Virus record (IMG/VR): IMGVR_UViG_3300035725_000002
Coordinates: 1-60,894 of that record
Origin: a virus
Direction: 5' to 3' (one strand)
DNA: 60,894 nt
Shown here: in pieces, positions 41,988 to 49,694 of the stretch
How positions within the stretch are numbered: the first letter of the stretch is position 1
Layout of the letters: each line of letters starts with the position of its first letter
Notes under the pieces: model-generated
Databases searched by the model: none
Seen by the model: the letters and a program-made list of their open reading frames with translations, nothing else
What the model was told of the DNA's origin: nothing
Position numbers and translations under genes: made by a program

Positions 41988-42309
41988 GCGCGAACGGAAC
42001 ATTGATCAACAGATCCGTAACTGGCTGAAGCACCGGCCAGATCTTATGGGTAAGAAGCTGCACGGATCGATGTTTTCTCTGAACGAGTCAGACTGGATCT
42101 TTTGTGTGCTTGGTCGCACGGTGATCATTGAAATGAAAGTACCAGGTAAGGAAGCGCGCAAAGGCCAAGAGCTACGCCAGCGTGAATGGCAAGTTGCCGG
42201 AGCACGCGTAGCTGTCTGCGACAACATTCAGAATGTGCAAGAGATCATTACTGAGGAAGAGACGCGGATGCGTCGATTGCTTGAGTACGAAGCTGCGGGG
42301 TATATATGA
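41980..42309 (+). CDS. VRR-NUC-type nuclease
   Basis: 109 aa from a GTG overlapping the previous stop. Pattern G...SLNESDWIFCVLGRTVIIEMKVPGKEARKGQELRQREW, with acid D38-like, E-x-K (IEMKVPG) and downstream Q, is that of the VRR-NUC / PD-(D/E)xK fold. It may act as a Holliday-junction or other structure-specific nuclease, and would be a possible partner for RuvB at 48568, since no RuvC was recognised. Confidence 0.72.
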   Translation: MSKRERNIDQQIRNWLKHRPDLMGKKLHGSMFSLNESDWIFCVLGRTVIIEMKVPGKEARKGQELRQREWQVAGARVAVCDNIQNVQEIITEEETRMRRLLEYEAAGYI

Positions 42310-42506
42310 GCCATAATGAGATCTCACAGATCATCAGAGACAGGGTGAAGATGGAGATTGGCACTGATCTTAATGTCATGCCGTCAGCTAGTGAGTTTGT
42401 CAAAGATGCCGATAACGTGATCTATCGCGCGTCTCATTACTGCGATACGATCATCACTGATGCCGTCAACGAAGTCGTAGCTAATTGGAAGCGAAAAGAG
42501 GTGTAA
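42306..42506 (+). CDS. Small helical hypothetical protein
   Basis: 66 aa coupled by ATGA overlap to the nuclease. Helical, charged, no recognised family. Confidence 0.45.
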   Translation: MSHNEISQIIRDRVKMEIGTDLNVMPSASEFVKDADNVIYRASHYCDTIITDAVNEVVANWKRKEV

Positions 42507-42509
42507 CTA

Positions 42510-42758
42510 ATGCCGCTCACTGCAACAACGATTGACTTCCAGGCTGACTGGAAAAGCTTATGGTCTGCGGAAGAGGCTGAGATCGAATTGACCGGCTTCA
42601 AGTTTCATGGCCCTGGCTGGTATCTGGAAAAGACAGGATCGATCCTGGTTTTACCGGCCCGCGAACCGGACAAGTTTTGGTTTATGGTTTACAATGAGCG
42701 CGACGGTCGCGCAGCGTTCAAAGACATCGTTGATGCGCCGGTCAACACACATATCTGA
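42510..42758 (+). CDS. Small hypothetical protein
   Basis: 82 aa, GAGGTGTAA ribosome site. Compact beta-like core (GFKFHGPGWYLEKTGSILVL). No family recognised. Confidence 0.5.
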   Translation: MPLTATTIDFQADWKSLWSAEEAEIELTGFKFHGPGWYLEKTGSILVLPAREPDKFWFMVYNERDGRAAFKDIVDAPVNTHI

Positions 42759-42772
42759 GTTAAGGATCAATC

Positions 42773-42952
42773 ATGACACGCTATCCGATCATCTTCGATC
42801 ACAAGAAACCAAAGGTGTGCTTCAACTGTAACGCTGATCGCAAGTACATTGTGCTCTGCGGTGACTGTTGGCGCATTGGTGTTACCGGTATTGCTGTTGG
42901 TGGCGTGCTCATTGGTGCCGTCATCGGCATAGTCAAATTCTTCGTGAGGTGA
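42773..42952 (+). CDS. 59-residue zinc ribbon plus transmembrane protein
   Basis: ATG 42773, AAGGATCA ribosome site, TGA 42950-42952. Cys at positions 16, 19, 29 and 32 (VCFNC ... LCGDC) form a four-Cys ribbon in the first 33 residues, followed by a Gly/Val/Ile-rich transmembrane segment (residues about 35-54) and a basic end. A small membrane-tethered zinc ribbon is unusual; function unknown. Confidence 0.6.
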   Translation: MTRYPIIFDHKKPKVCFNCNADRKYIVLCGDCWRIGVTGIAVGGVLIGAVIGIVKFFVR

Positions 42953-42964
42953 ACAGAATGCGTC

Positions 42965-43228
42965 ATGTATCATATCGGCGTCGTTGGATCAGACAACAGC
43001 TATCACTGCTACACAGAGTTAGCAGACGCAGAATTATGTATTACAAGATTTCTTAACATCTGGCACCAGCTAGGCTATGCCATCGAACGGCCCTTAGAAT
43101 TCCCTGATGCCGTAGTAAAAGAATGGTTAGCCTATGACGGTGTACAGTGCGTGAGACAGATGATGCTGGTGATCGAAGATGACGAAGCAGAGACGATACG
43201 CGATCTTGATGCCACCGGCGCACGGTAA
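42965..43228 (+). CDS. Small hypothetical protein
   Basis: 87 aa from ATG 42965 (an ATG at 42958 in another frame is a short basic shadow). Mixed alpha/beta with IEDDEAETIRDLDATGAR at the end. Unknown; overlaps the next gene. Confidence 0.5.
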   Translation: MYHIGVVGSDNSYHCYTELADAELCITRFLNIWHQLGYAIERPLEFPDAVVKEWLAYDGVQCVRQMMLVIEDDEAETIRDLDATGAR

Positions 43229-43517
43229 GTCAACGCTGTTACCATTCCTGTTAGCTCAAGGTAAACTTATGGTAGTAATTGACGATCAAACTTACCGCGA
43301 TCTACTTGACTGGTTCATGTGCTCTGATCCCTGGCCGGTGACTATTACTAAGGCACCAGGTGATCCGAACAGAGGATCAACAACTGATCAAGGCAACCAT
43401 GAGCGCATCACCTTATTCATGGATGAGCAAGCCAGAGCGCGCGGCTATGCGAGTTGGGTAGAAGCCTTCCACGGCTTCAAGCCGGTCAGTGAGATAAGCT
43501 TAGCGTCTGATGAATAG
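43179..43517 (+). CDS. Small P-loop-like protein
   Basis: 112 aa from ATG 43179, or 102 aa from ATG 43209. MPPAHGKSTLLPFL just after the second start resembles a Walker A loop lacking the first Gly/Ala; a LMVVIDDQTYR segment may be the Walker B strand. It may be a minimal NTPase or kinase, or a coincidental match. It overlaps the previous gene by 50 bases from the first start. Confidence 0.45.
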   Translation: MTKQRRYAILMPPAHGKSTLLPFLLAQGKLMVVIDDQTYRDLLDWFMCSDPWPVTITKAPGDPNRGSTTDQGNHERITLFMDEQARARGYASWVEAFHGFKPVSEISLASDE

Positions 43518-43875
43518 TCAAAGGTACATCGCCGGTGAAGATCTCAAAGCTGGTCAGATTGTTTACATCAGTGAGGCTGACGGCTTAATCTATGCCGATC
43601 CTAATGATCGTGATGGTAGAGTCTTGTTCACGATTGATCAGGATGTTAAGAAAGGTGAAGTGATTACTATGCCTCTACAGCTTGGCGCACTAGATCGTAA
43701 AGAGTGGGCCGTGATCCATGATACCGGTGCCTCATGCGATCTAACATACCAGGAAGCGCAACAGATGTGTACGGCGCTGCGCGCACGTGACATCAATAGC
43801 GCCACCATCGTAACGAACCGTGTAGGCAAGCTGGCCAACGATAAAGGCTATCTGCGCACGTCGGAGCAAAACTAA
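43510..43875 (+). CDS. Hypothetical protein
   Basis: 121 aa, overlapping both neighbours slightly. The N-terminus IAGEDLKAGQIVYIS is of the decoration-protein/DUF2190 beta type, and the second half is a YQEAQQMCTALRARD helix with a TIVTN strand, typical of small phage proteins. Unknown function. Confidence 0.5.
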   Translation: MNSQRYIAGEDLKAGQIVYISEADGLIYADPNDRDGRVLFTIDQDVKKGEVITMPLQLGALDRKEWAVIHDTGASCDLTYQEAQQMCTALRARDINSATIVTNRVGKLANDKGYLRTSEQN

Positions 43876-44132
43876 TGAGTATTGAACAATCTGAAGTCTA
43901 TAGCCGCGTAGCTCAGGCAAAGGTTGATCGCAAGTGGTTGCTGGTACGCGTCTTTACACAATCAATCATCGTGGCCGGTACAGTTGCGGCTGTCTCATTG
44001 TTAGTTACTGCCTTCCTGGTGGTCAAAGTCTTTCACCTGGAACATCTGATCCCTATGGCCCTGGTCTGCGTAGGCATCACCATGAGCTTTACTGTGATCG
44101 GCATGATTCTGCTTAATCTGTGGAATCAATGA
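43875..44132 (+). CDS. Two-helix membrane protein
   Basis: 85 aa with two transmembrane segments (residues about 28-50 and 60-82) after a short polar N-terminus. Starts within the previous stop (TAATG). Could be a host-membrane modifying early protein; a holin role is less likely in an early operon. Confidence 0.6.
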   Translation: MSIEQSEVYSRVAQAKVDRKWLLVRVFTQSIIVAGTVAAVSLLVTAFLVVKVFHLEHLIPMALVCVGITMSFTVIGMILLNLWNQ

Positions 44133-44335
44133 TGCGGACACGCGAACAGATCCGCGAGCACTGCATCAAGCTTCTACGCGAAGAGCACGATGTACATGAT
44201 CGAGCATTCAAGCTATTCATGGTTGATGTAGAGTTACAGTTAGATCAAAGAGATCTACTTGAAATGATTGCAGAGAAGCTGGCACCGGAAGAGTACGCGG
44301 CCCTGAAGAATCGAGTTGACAGCCGGAAGCGCTGA
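44129..44335 (+). CDS. Small helical hypothetical protein
   Basis: 68 aa from ATG 44129 (overlaps stop; ATG 44132 equally possible). Acidic helix-rich. The promoter at 44316 lies inside its 3' end. Confidence 0.45.
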   Translation: MMRTREQIREHCIKLLREEHDVHDRAFKLFMVDVELQLDQRDLLEMIAEKLAPEEYAALKNRVDSRKR

Positions 44336-44344
44336 TGATAGTAT
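44316..44344 (+). promoter_or_regulatory. Sigma-70 promoter for the 65-codon gene
   Basis: TTGACA 44316-44321, 17-base spacer, TAGTAT 44339-44344: a close match to consensus. TAGTATCCGCT repeats the 22737 promoter. It drives the gene at 44391. Confidence 0.75.
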
Positions 44345-44390
44345 CCGCTTCGTCAGTCTGACATTTCACCAATTTGAAAGGATCGATTCT

Positions 44391-44588
44391 ATGAGTACCA
44401 AAATCATCGTTAAGGTAGAGAACGGCAAGATCACTCAGATCCATGCCACCGGCAAGAAAGATGAAGCAACGTCAGCCGTCAGCGCCGTCAAGAGCGCTTG
44501 CGATGCGTTCCTGGCAACACCGAACCAGGATGGCGTGCTCGTTTCCGACATCGCCACGCTCGATCCAGGCGTGCTCGTTTCGGACTAG
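44391..44588 (+). CDS. Small protein from its own promoter
   Basis: 65 aa with AAAGGATCG ribosome site. Small Ala/Val/Ser/Lys-rich protein ending in two GVLVSD repeats (encoded by two nearly identical 18-base units). Own strong promoter and following hairpins suggest high expression. Unknown function. Confidence 0.6.
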   Translation: MSTKIIVKVENGKITQIHATGKKDEATSAVSAVKSACDAFLATPNQDGVLVSDIATLDPGVLVSD

Positions 44589-44644
44589 CGCCCGCAAGGG
44601 TGAACCGGCTGCAATCCCAACTCGCAGCCGGTTTACCTGGCGCT
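44587..44644 (+). terminator. Nested hairpin after the 65-codon gene
   Basis: Inner arms AACCGGCTGC (44603-44612) and GCAGCCGGTT (44624-44633) pair over 10 bases; outer arms AGCGCC (44587-44592) and GGCGCT (44639-44644) pair over 6. Only TTTA follows the inner stem, so termination strength is uncertain, but it ends the rightward genes and faces the leftward block. Confidence 0.65.
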
Positions 44645-44721
44645 AAAGCCGCTTCGCCAGAAGCCGCGCAACTAGGCCGAAACCGGCCATCCTAATCATC
44701 CAACCACAATCAAACAAACGC

Positions 44722-44766
44722 GGTACAGGTCAAATTTCTGCAAGGGTAATTTTGGCGGTTGACAAT
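44722..44766 (+). repeat. Intergenic element, copy 2 (CGGTACAGG ... GGCGGTTGACAA)
   Basis: Second copy of the 22652-22697 element, ungapped. Here no -10 follows the TTGACA at the right distance and no rightward gene is downstream, so it is not an ordinary promoter. It sits between convergent operons. Confidence 0.6.
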
Positions 44767-44796
44767 CCCTGGCCCTGGTGCCGGAGATCGGGCCGG

Positions 44797-45054
44797 TCAA
44801 GCTTCGTATTTACGGATTGATGAGCCGGTGAGCGTATCGATCCCTTCAGCGGAGTACAATACGCCACCGGCTGCATTGATCTGATCAAGGTTGCCCGCAT
44901 TGATGAGGACGCGGGCCAGTTGCAGTGCGGTAGTCAGTTGGTAACGAAACTGATAGCCAAGCGTGATCATGTAGTCAGCTTTTGGCGTTGTAGTCTTGAG
45001 TCCGATCACCAGGTGGTAACGGCGCTCAGGTTTATCTTTAAGCAGTCTAATCAT
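44797..45054 (-). CDS. Hypothetical protein, last gene of the leftward block
   Basis: 85 aa from the ATG whose bases overlap the upstream gene's stop (an earlier start at 45081 overlaps more). Beta strand pattern and a helix (YQFRYQLTTALQLARVLINAG). Unknown function. It ends 30 bases past the element at 44722. Confidence 0.5.
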   Translation of the reverse strand: MIRLLKDKPERRYHLVIGLKTTTPKADYMITLGYQFRYQLTTALQLARVLINAGNLDQINAAGGVLYSAEGIDTLTGSSIRKYEA

Positions 45055-45244
45055 CTGATTCGATCCATCGTTCGCACGCATCGTTGGTTAGAGACTGCAT
45101 CTGAGTTTCAGTAAGCTCACAGTCACATTCTTGATCTTCAAGCCTGGCGTGATAATCCTGATCGTCAGGATCGTACTCCACAGAGAAACGCAAGGCTTCG
45201 TCAGCGGTGCATTCAGGACAATCAAGATTGATTATTCTTGGCAT
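45047..45244 (-). CDS. Small zinc-binding protein
   Basis: 65 aa. CPEC at residues 9-12 and a later ECDC make a likely zinc site in an acidic protein. No family recognised. Confidence 0.55.
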   Translation of the reverse strand: MPRIINLDCPECTADEALRFSVEYDPDDQDYHARLEDQECDCELTETQMQSLTNDACERWIESDD

Positions 45245-45465
45245 TGCTTCACTCCATTCAGATAGCGTTTGTCTGTCATAAAGATCCGTTCATCAGTCCT
45301 GATTAAGCCTTTCCTACGGCGCTTCATTACCTGACCATAGGACATTTCACGCTGTTTGCCGGTGCGGTGATTGATCACGGTGAAGAGTCTAACACTGTAG
45401 GGCCAGCGTGCCGTAAACTGTACACGCGGCTTCTTAGATGTAAGTGTGTAGATGTCAGGCTTCAT
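45232..45465 (-). CDS. Small basic hypothetical protein
   Basis: 77 aa, basic (QREMSYGQVMKRRRKG), overlaps both neighbours. Unknown. Confidence 0.5.
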   Translation of the reverse strand: MKPDIYTLTSKKPRVQFTARWPYSVRLFTVINHRTGKQREMSYGQVMKRRRKGLIRTDERIFMTDKRYLNGVKQCQE

Positions 45466-45934
45466 CTAACCTTTCAACGGTAGGCTGGCCGTGCTTGTTT
45501 CGGCCAACGTCATACGCGGCCTGGCAATGGTCACTAATCGCTTGCATGAGTCCTTGAGAAGTTGACCGGCCTTGTATGTAGTCCATCACCATGCTCATAA
45601 TATCTGTCTTAGTGACGGTCTGCACCTGGTGCCAGTCTGTGTCGTTCATTTCAGCATTGGTGCGCGGATTGTAGCACTCAATAAACTTCATCATCGCGTC
45701 ATGCTGTGTCATCTGATCGTAGATAAATATGCGTTGAGGTGCGCCGGTGCCAGCACCTACAAGCATCTGGTGATAGATGTTATAGATCACTTCGCGTGAG
45801 ATCTCATCGATCCGCTTGCCTGATTTTGCTACGCGCCAGATCTCCGCACTGTCCGGTACTGTCAGCCGTTCACCGTCAGCAATGCCGCCGATGAACAGTG
45901 TACGCTTGCCACTGGTTCTAGTTGTTGTGCTCAT
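45455..45934 (-). CDS. Hypothetical protein
   Basis: 159 aa. N-terminal FIGGIADGERLTV strand-loop is a common start of small phage and plasmid proteins; the middle has a YDQMTQHDAMMKFIECYNPR helix. Unknown function. Confidence 0.55.
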   Translation of the reverse strand: MSTTTRTSGKRTLFIGGIADGERLTVPDSAEIWRVAKSGKRIDEISREVIYNIYHQMLVGAGTGAPQRIFIYDQMTQHDAMMKFIECYNPRTNAEMNDTDWHQVQTVTKTDIMSMVMDYIQGRSTSQGLMQAISDHCQAAYDVGRNKHGQPTVERLDEA

Positions 45935-46479
45935 CCTCTAAACGTTCCTTCCTCAAGCCTGGCGATCAGTATGCCGCCACGGTTTGCAACGTTGTGAGAC
46001 TCACACATTGCGCACATGAAGTACATGCACCGGTCACGGTTACTAACCAGCGCTACAGCCGGACGCGCGCAAGGAATGTACGTTGCACGGCTGAGCGTTG
46101 ATGCTTCCTGGCAGACGATCAGCTTCAGGATCGGCGCTGGTAGCTTGATGTGCTTCACCTCTTCCTCTAGCGCCGGTGCCGTCAGCCGCTTCATTTCTTC
46201 GCGTACGTTGATCTCTGCGCGCAGAAGCTTTGTCAGCTTGTCGTTCGCTTGTTCCCAGGGTAAGCGCTCGCATCCTTCAACAAACACGTAGCGATTGACG
46301 CCTACCGGATTATCGGACAGCTTCATATCAACTGACCGGCTGTTGCGCTCAATCACCGCGTAACGGCGCTCAGAGACGGCGATAAACGCGTACACTGACA
46401 GCTTTGCACGTTCCATACCGATCTGAACTAGCCGATTCTGTTCCTGGCGCTCTTTGCTCATTGCGTCTAATATGCTCAT
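45931..46479 (-). CDS. Hypothetical protein with Cys cluster
   Basis: 182 aa. The C-terminal part (CARPAVALVSNRDRC, FMCAMCESHNVANRGG) is a zinc-type segment. N-terminal two thirds are alpha/beta. Unknown function; coupled to neighbours by 4-base overlaps. Confidence 0.55.
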   Translation of the reverse strand: MSILDAMSKERQEQNRLVQIGMERAKLSVYAFIAVSERRYAVIERNSRSVDMKLSDNPVGVNRYVFVEGCERLPWEQANDKLTKLLRAEINVREEMKRLTAPALEEEVKHIKLPAPILKLIVCQEASTLSRATYIPCARPAVALVSNRDRCMYFMCAMCESHNVANRGGILIARLEEGTFRG

Positions 46480-46751
46480 AGTTTGCCTTCCTGTTGTAAC
46501 AACTCTCTTAGCTTCATTGCGCGCTCTTCAACGTGTTCAAAACGCCAGTCAGTAAAGCGGCGTTCATTGATTAGCCGATAGTCGCGGCCAGTCTCTTTGC
46601 GATAGTGATCACGCTCACACTCTGCACAGCAATACAACTGTGCTTCGTACAAAGGCTGAAACTGGCCCGTAGATAAGCCTTCAGCTTTGCCGTGCTGACA
46701 ATTAGGATTGATGCACGTACGCACCGGATTACGAAACTGTGAACGCTTCAT
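46476..46751 (-). CDS. Small zinc-binding protein
   Basis: 91 aa from the ATG overlapping the upstream stop (a longer frame to 46850 is not supported). CINPNCQHG and YCCAECERDHYRK resemble a treble-clef zinc knuckle. Helical C-terminus. Unknown. Confidence 0.6.
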   Translation of the reverse strand: MKRSQFRNPVRTCINPNCQHGKAEGLSTGQFQPLYEAQLYCCAECERDHYRKETGRDYRLINERRFTDWRFEHVEERAMKLRELLQQEGKL

Positions 46752-46954
46752 TGTACGATCCTCACTGGTACAGCAAATTGCGGTATAGGAAGGTGCCAGC
46801 CGATGAATACCAGAGCTAGGAAAAACGGCACGTGCCAGAGTATGATCCAACGTTGCTTGATCCGTGGTGGTTGCGTCATTGTTAGAATAACGAAGTCAAA
46901 GATCAGTGTTACGACGATCACAGTAATTGCGATGGTTGCTGTACCTGGATTCAT
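46748..46954 (-). CDS. Two-helix membrane protein
   Basis: 68 aa with two transmembrane segments (residues about 5-26 and 37-57). Coupled to neighbours. Unknown role in the host membrane. Confidence 0.6.
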   Translation of the reverse strand: MNPGTATIAITVIVVTLIFDFVILTMTQPPRIKQRWIILWHVPFFLALVFIGWHLPIPQFAVPVRIVQ

Positions 46955-47460
46955 TTCATACCTTCAATCTGATCGAGTAGTCGTTGCTTCATTTCTTCAA
47001 GCGAGCTTTCATCAGCTACTACGATCACACCGGCACACCGTTTCTTCTTGTCCCTGGTCACGTCGCGCGCTTCTACACCGGCCAGGCGCGCGATCTCGTT
47101 CTCAATCTGTGGGATCATCTGCGCATAGTTGTCAGTGGTGATCGATTGTAGCCAGGTAAGATCGTCCGGTGACAGCTTGTACCAGTCATCAACGATGAGC
47201 TTGGCCCGCAGCTTCATTTTCAAAGCTGAGTATAGTAGCTCTGTGCGATTGTCAGATCTGATTGTGTGTATCACGCGGTAGTGAGCGAATGGATACACGT
47301 GCGCGAAACCGGCCCGCGTGTGTAACGGATCAGAGCTTGGCCCGATCCAGTAACGTTTGTGCTCTGGTGGTATCGCTTCCAACACCGCAGCGCGCATCAA
47401 CTCAATCTGTACTGGTGCGGTGATCGTAGATGTTTCGATGATGGCAAGGTATGTGCTCAT
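46951..47460 (-). CDS. Hypothetical protein
   Basis: 169 aa. N-terminal strands, then charged helices ending in EEMKQRLLDQIEG. No recognised family. Coupled to the Fis-type gene by 4-base overlap. Confidence 0.5.
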   Translation of the reverse strand: MSTYLAIIETSTITAPVQIELMRAAVLEAIPPEHKRYWIGPSSDPLHTRAGFAHVYPFAHYRVIHTIRSDNRTELLYSALKMKLRAKLIVDDWYKLSPDDLTWLQSITTDNYAQMIPQIENEIARLAGVEARDVTRDKKKRCAGVIVVADESSLEEMKQRLLDQIEGMK

Positions 47461-47726
47461 TGTTTCTTTCCTGAGTGATCGATCAGATGCCGGTAACGCT
47501 TCTTAATTGGTTTGCGATCTATCTTGAGCGCGGCCAGGCGCGCGATGAATGTCTGATGCTTCATTCCTAATCGCCTGGCTGCGGTGCTCAGGTTGCCGTC
47601 AGCTTCATTTAAGGCCCGCTCGCAAACGGTGCGCTGTATTAGCTTCATTGCTTCATCAAACGAGTATTGCCCGCTTATGACGCTCTGTGCTACCTGGTTG
47701 AGTGCTTCATTGTCCACGGCGCTCAT
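47457..47726 (-). CDS. Fis-type helix-turn-helix protein
   Basis: 89 aa. Residues about 35-75 (ERALNEADGNLSTAARRLGMKHQTFIARL) are the HTH_8 of Fis and NtrC C-terminal domains: helix, then AARRLGM-type turn and recognition helix. No AAA+ part is present. It may bend DNA or regulate; the palindromes near 56-58 kb are candidate targets. Basic C-terminus. Confidence 0.8.
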   Translation of the reverse strand: MSAVDNEALNQVAQSVISGQYSFDEAMKLIQRTVCERALNEADGNLSTAARRLGMKHQTFIARLAALKIDRKPIKKRYRHLIDHSGKKQ

Positions 47727-47943
47727 CCTCTACGATCTGCGCGACGTTGCGCCGGTCAGCGTACTTCGCGGCCAGTAGCCGATCAATCTCATCGGCCCGC
47801 GTCATCCAGAAGTTACTAACGCCTGGTAACGCTTGCACGTTCAGGTATAGCTTATCAGCTTCGTCACGCGGCACCGGCTGCGATGTAAACTCAACGTTGC
47901 TGATGTAAACGATAACGCAAAACAGGATCTCTTTGTCGCTCAT
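47707..47943 (-). CDS. Small hypothetical protein
   Basis: 78 aa, overlaps the Fis-type gene by 20 bases. Starts with a hydrophobic strand (EILFCVIVYISNVEF), then helical acidic part. Unknown. Confidence 0.5.
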   Translation of the reverse strand: MSDKEILFCVIVYISNVEFTSQPVPRDEADKLYLNVQALPGVSNFWMTRADEIDRLLAAKYADRRNVAQIVEDERRGQ

Positions 47944-47955
47944 AGTTTCACCTGG

Positions 47956-48168
47956 TTAGGATTCAATGATGCCCTGGTCAGATTCAACGCTTGTTACTTC
48001 AGACTCAAGCGCATGATAACAGAATGCGTTATAGAGATCACCGATCTCAAGCGTTGATCCTGGTTTGAGAAGTCTGGTGATGTCCTCATCGCTGGCACCT
48101 GTGTTGCGCAAAGCTTGTGCGATCTCTTCGCGCGGTGCTTTGATCGTTACTTCAAATGTGATTGTCAT
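47956..48168 (-). CDS. Small hypothetical protein
   Basis: 70 aa (ITFEVTIKAPREEIAQALRN ...), a small alpha/beta protein of unknown role. The 138-base gap upstream (48169-48306) has TTGACA in the leftward direction but no good -10 at the right distance. Confidence 0.5.
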   Translation of the reverse strand: MTITFEVTIKAPREEIAQALRNTGASDEDITRLLKPGSTLEIGDLYNAFCYHALESEVTSVESDQGIIES

Positions 48169-48306
48169 TATGATCCCTTTTCAAAGTGCGCCGGACTACA
48201 GTATGCGCTTGACACTATGCCCCACCTTGCGGCGAAACAACGAGACGCTAACTCGTTCCTCTGCTTTCCGGCTAGTCCGCTAGTGTTTGCAACCAAAAGC
48301 GGAATG

Positions 48307-48564
48307 TCAAATAACGCTGCGCAAGATCAATTCGCGGTTAATTCGATCCGTTTGATCTTCAATGAATCGTTCGCCGTCACGCTCACCTAAGCGCATGATG
48401 ATGTCCTGGCAAAGCTCTTTAGACAATGCCGGATGCTCGCCAACGTCAACAGTCAGGTTGATGGTTGAATCATTGACTTGCTCAACGATACCTGGAAAGT
48501 GAAACGTCATTCTCTGCTTGCCTATGCGCGGCTTATCACCGCTTACTGCATTGTGATCCTTCAT
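48307..48564 (-). CDS. Small hypothetical protein
   Basis: 85 aa, beta-alpha (RMTFHFPGIVEQVNDSTINLTV). AAAGGGATAA ribosome site. Directly after RuvB in the leftward operon. Unknown. Confidence 0.5.
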   Translation of the reverse strand: MKDHNAVSGDKPRIGKQRMTFHFPGIVEQVNDSTINLTVDVGEHPALSKELCQDIIMRLGERDGERFIEDQTDRINRELILRSVI

Positions 48565-48567
48565 AAG

Positions 48568-49506
48568 TTATCCCTTTCGTAGTTGTACGTGCTTGAAAGC
48601 CTTTTCTGTGGCCACGCGGCCACGTGGTGTGCGGTCAATGAATCCGATCCTTAACAAGTAAGGTTCGATCACCTCTTCTAAACTGTCCTTCTCTTCGTTG
48701 AGTACCGATGTCAGCGTTACCAGGCCCACCGGCCCACCGTTGTACTTGTTGACTAGCAGATCCAGGTACGCGCAGTCAATGCGATCCAGGCCCAACGAAT
48801 CAACGCCGTTGAAGTCAAGCGCTTTCTCTGCTAGCCACCGGTCGATCACCTCACCAGGACAATGCACGGCTGCGAAGTCACCCACACGCCTTAGAAGCCG
48901 GTTAGCCACGCGCGGTGTGCCGCGTGAGCGCTTGGCGATCTCACTGGCTGCATCGTAGCCGATCATCAGCTTGAGCACATCGGCGCTACGCTGCACGATC
49001 TTTGTGATCATCGTATCGCTGTAGAATTCCAGATGTCCGACAATGCCGAAACGATCCCGCAACGGCTTACTGACTAAGCCTGGCCGTGTAGTGGCACCAA
49101 CCAGAGTATAACGCGGCAACTCGATTGACACCTGAGATCCTGAGTACGTCTTAACAGTGGTGGTATAATCTTCCATCGCTGTGTATAACGTCTCTTCGAT
49201 CACTGGTGCCAGCCGGTGAAGCTCATCAATGAATAGTACATCGCCTTCATTGAGAGTCTTGAGCACGCGCGCCAGATCGTCAGCCGTCTTGATTGACGGT
49301 GCGAAAGCTTGCTTGATCTCTGCGTGCATTTCATTAGCGATGATACCGGCCAGCGTTGTTTTGCCTAGTCCTGGTGGCCCGATCAGAAGCACATGATCGA
49401 GCACTGCGCGACGTTGCATTGCGGCCCGTATGCTGAGCGCAAGGTTATTGCGTACAGCATCCTGGCCCTGGTACTCGTTCAAGCTCTGTGGTCTGATCTC
49501 AGTCAT
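48568..49506 (-). CDS. ruvB: RuvB Holliday junction branch-migration ATPase
   Basis: 312 aa, nearly the size of bacterial RuvB (about 335). Walker A GPPGLGKT (43-50), Walker B DELHR (94-98), sensor 1 GATTRPGL (137-144), LRDRFG (149-154) and, near the end, the RTPRGR wing of the winged-helix domain are all intact. RuvB drives branch migration with RuvA and RuvC. No RuvA or RuvC is recognised in the window, so it may use host RuvA, or act with another phage protein. The presence of a full RuvB in a phage is uncommon. Confidence 0.93.
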   Translation of the reverse strand: MTEIRPQSLNEYQGQDAVRNNLALSIRAAMQRRAVLDHVLLIGPPGLGKTTLAGIIANEMHAEIKQAFAPSIKTADDLARVLKTLNEGDVLFIDELHRLAPVIEETLYTAMEDYTTTVKTYSGSQVSIELPRYTLVGATTRPGLVSKPLRDRFGIVGHLEFYSDTMITKIVQRSADVLKLMIGYDAASEIAKRSRGTPRVANRLLRRVGDFAAVHCPGEVIDRWLAEKALDFNGVDSLGLDRIDCAYLDLLVNKYNGGPVGLVTLTSVLNEEKDSLEEVIEPYLLRIGFIDRTPRGRVATEKAFKHVQLRKG

Positions 49507-49694
49507 TGCTTCACCGTAGGGATCAAGTCTGATACCTTGACGCGCAGCGCTTTGCTGTTGTTGTCTTTCTTATCTAGCCGTTTATAGATTCTGTTGATTC
49601 TAACCACCGCAGAGATCGGACTACACGCGATCATTTCAACGTACCGGCCCGCATCGCCTGGATGCTTGAAGCGATAGGTTCTCACCGCCTTCAT
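49503..49694 (-). CDS. Small basic hypothetical protein
   Basis: 63 aa, basic, coupled by 4-base overlap to RuvB's start. Could assist RuvB or be unrelated. No family recognised. Confidence 0.5.
   Translation of the reverse strand: MKAVRTYRFKHPGDAGRYVEMIACSPISAVVRINRIYKRLDKKDNNSKALRVKVSDLIPTVKQ

Noticed and set aside
42958-43056. Short basic frame starting at ATG 42958
   Set aside because: Arg-rich shadow in a different frame of the gene at 42965, no ribosome site of its own advantage.
44601-44700. Possible tRNA-like structure from GC-rich hairpins
   Set aside because: No anticodon arm or T-loop (GGTTCGAxxCC) pattern; it is a nested terminator-like structure.
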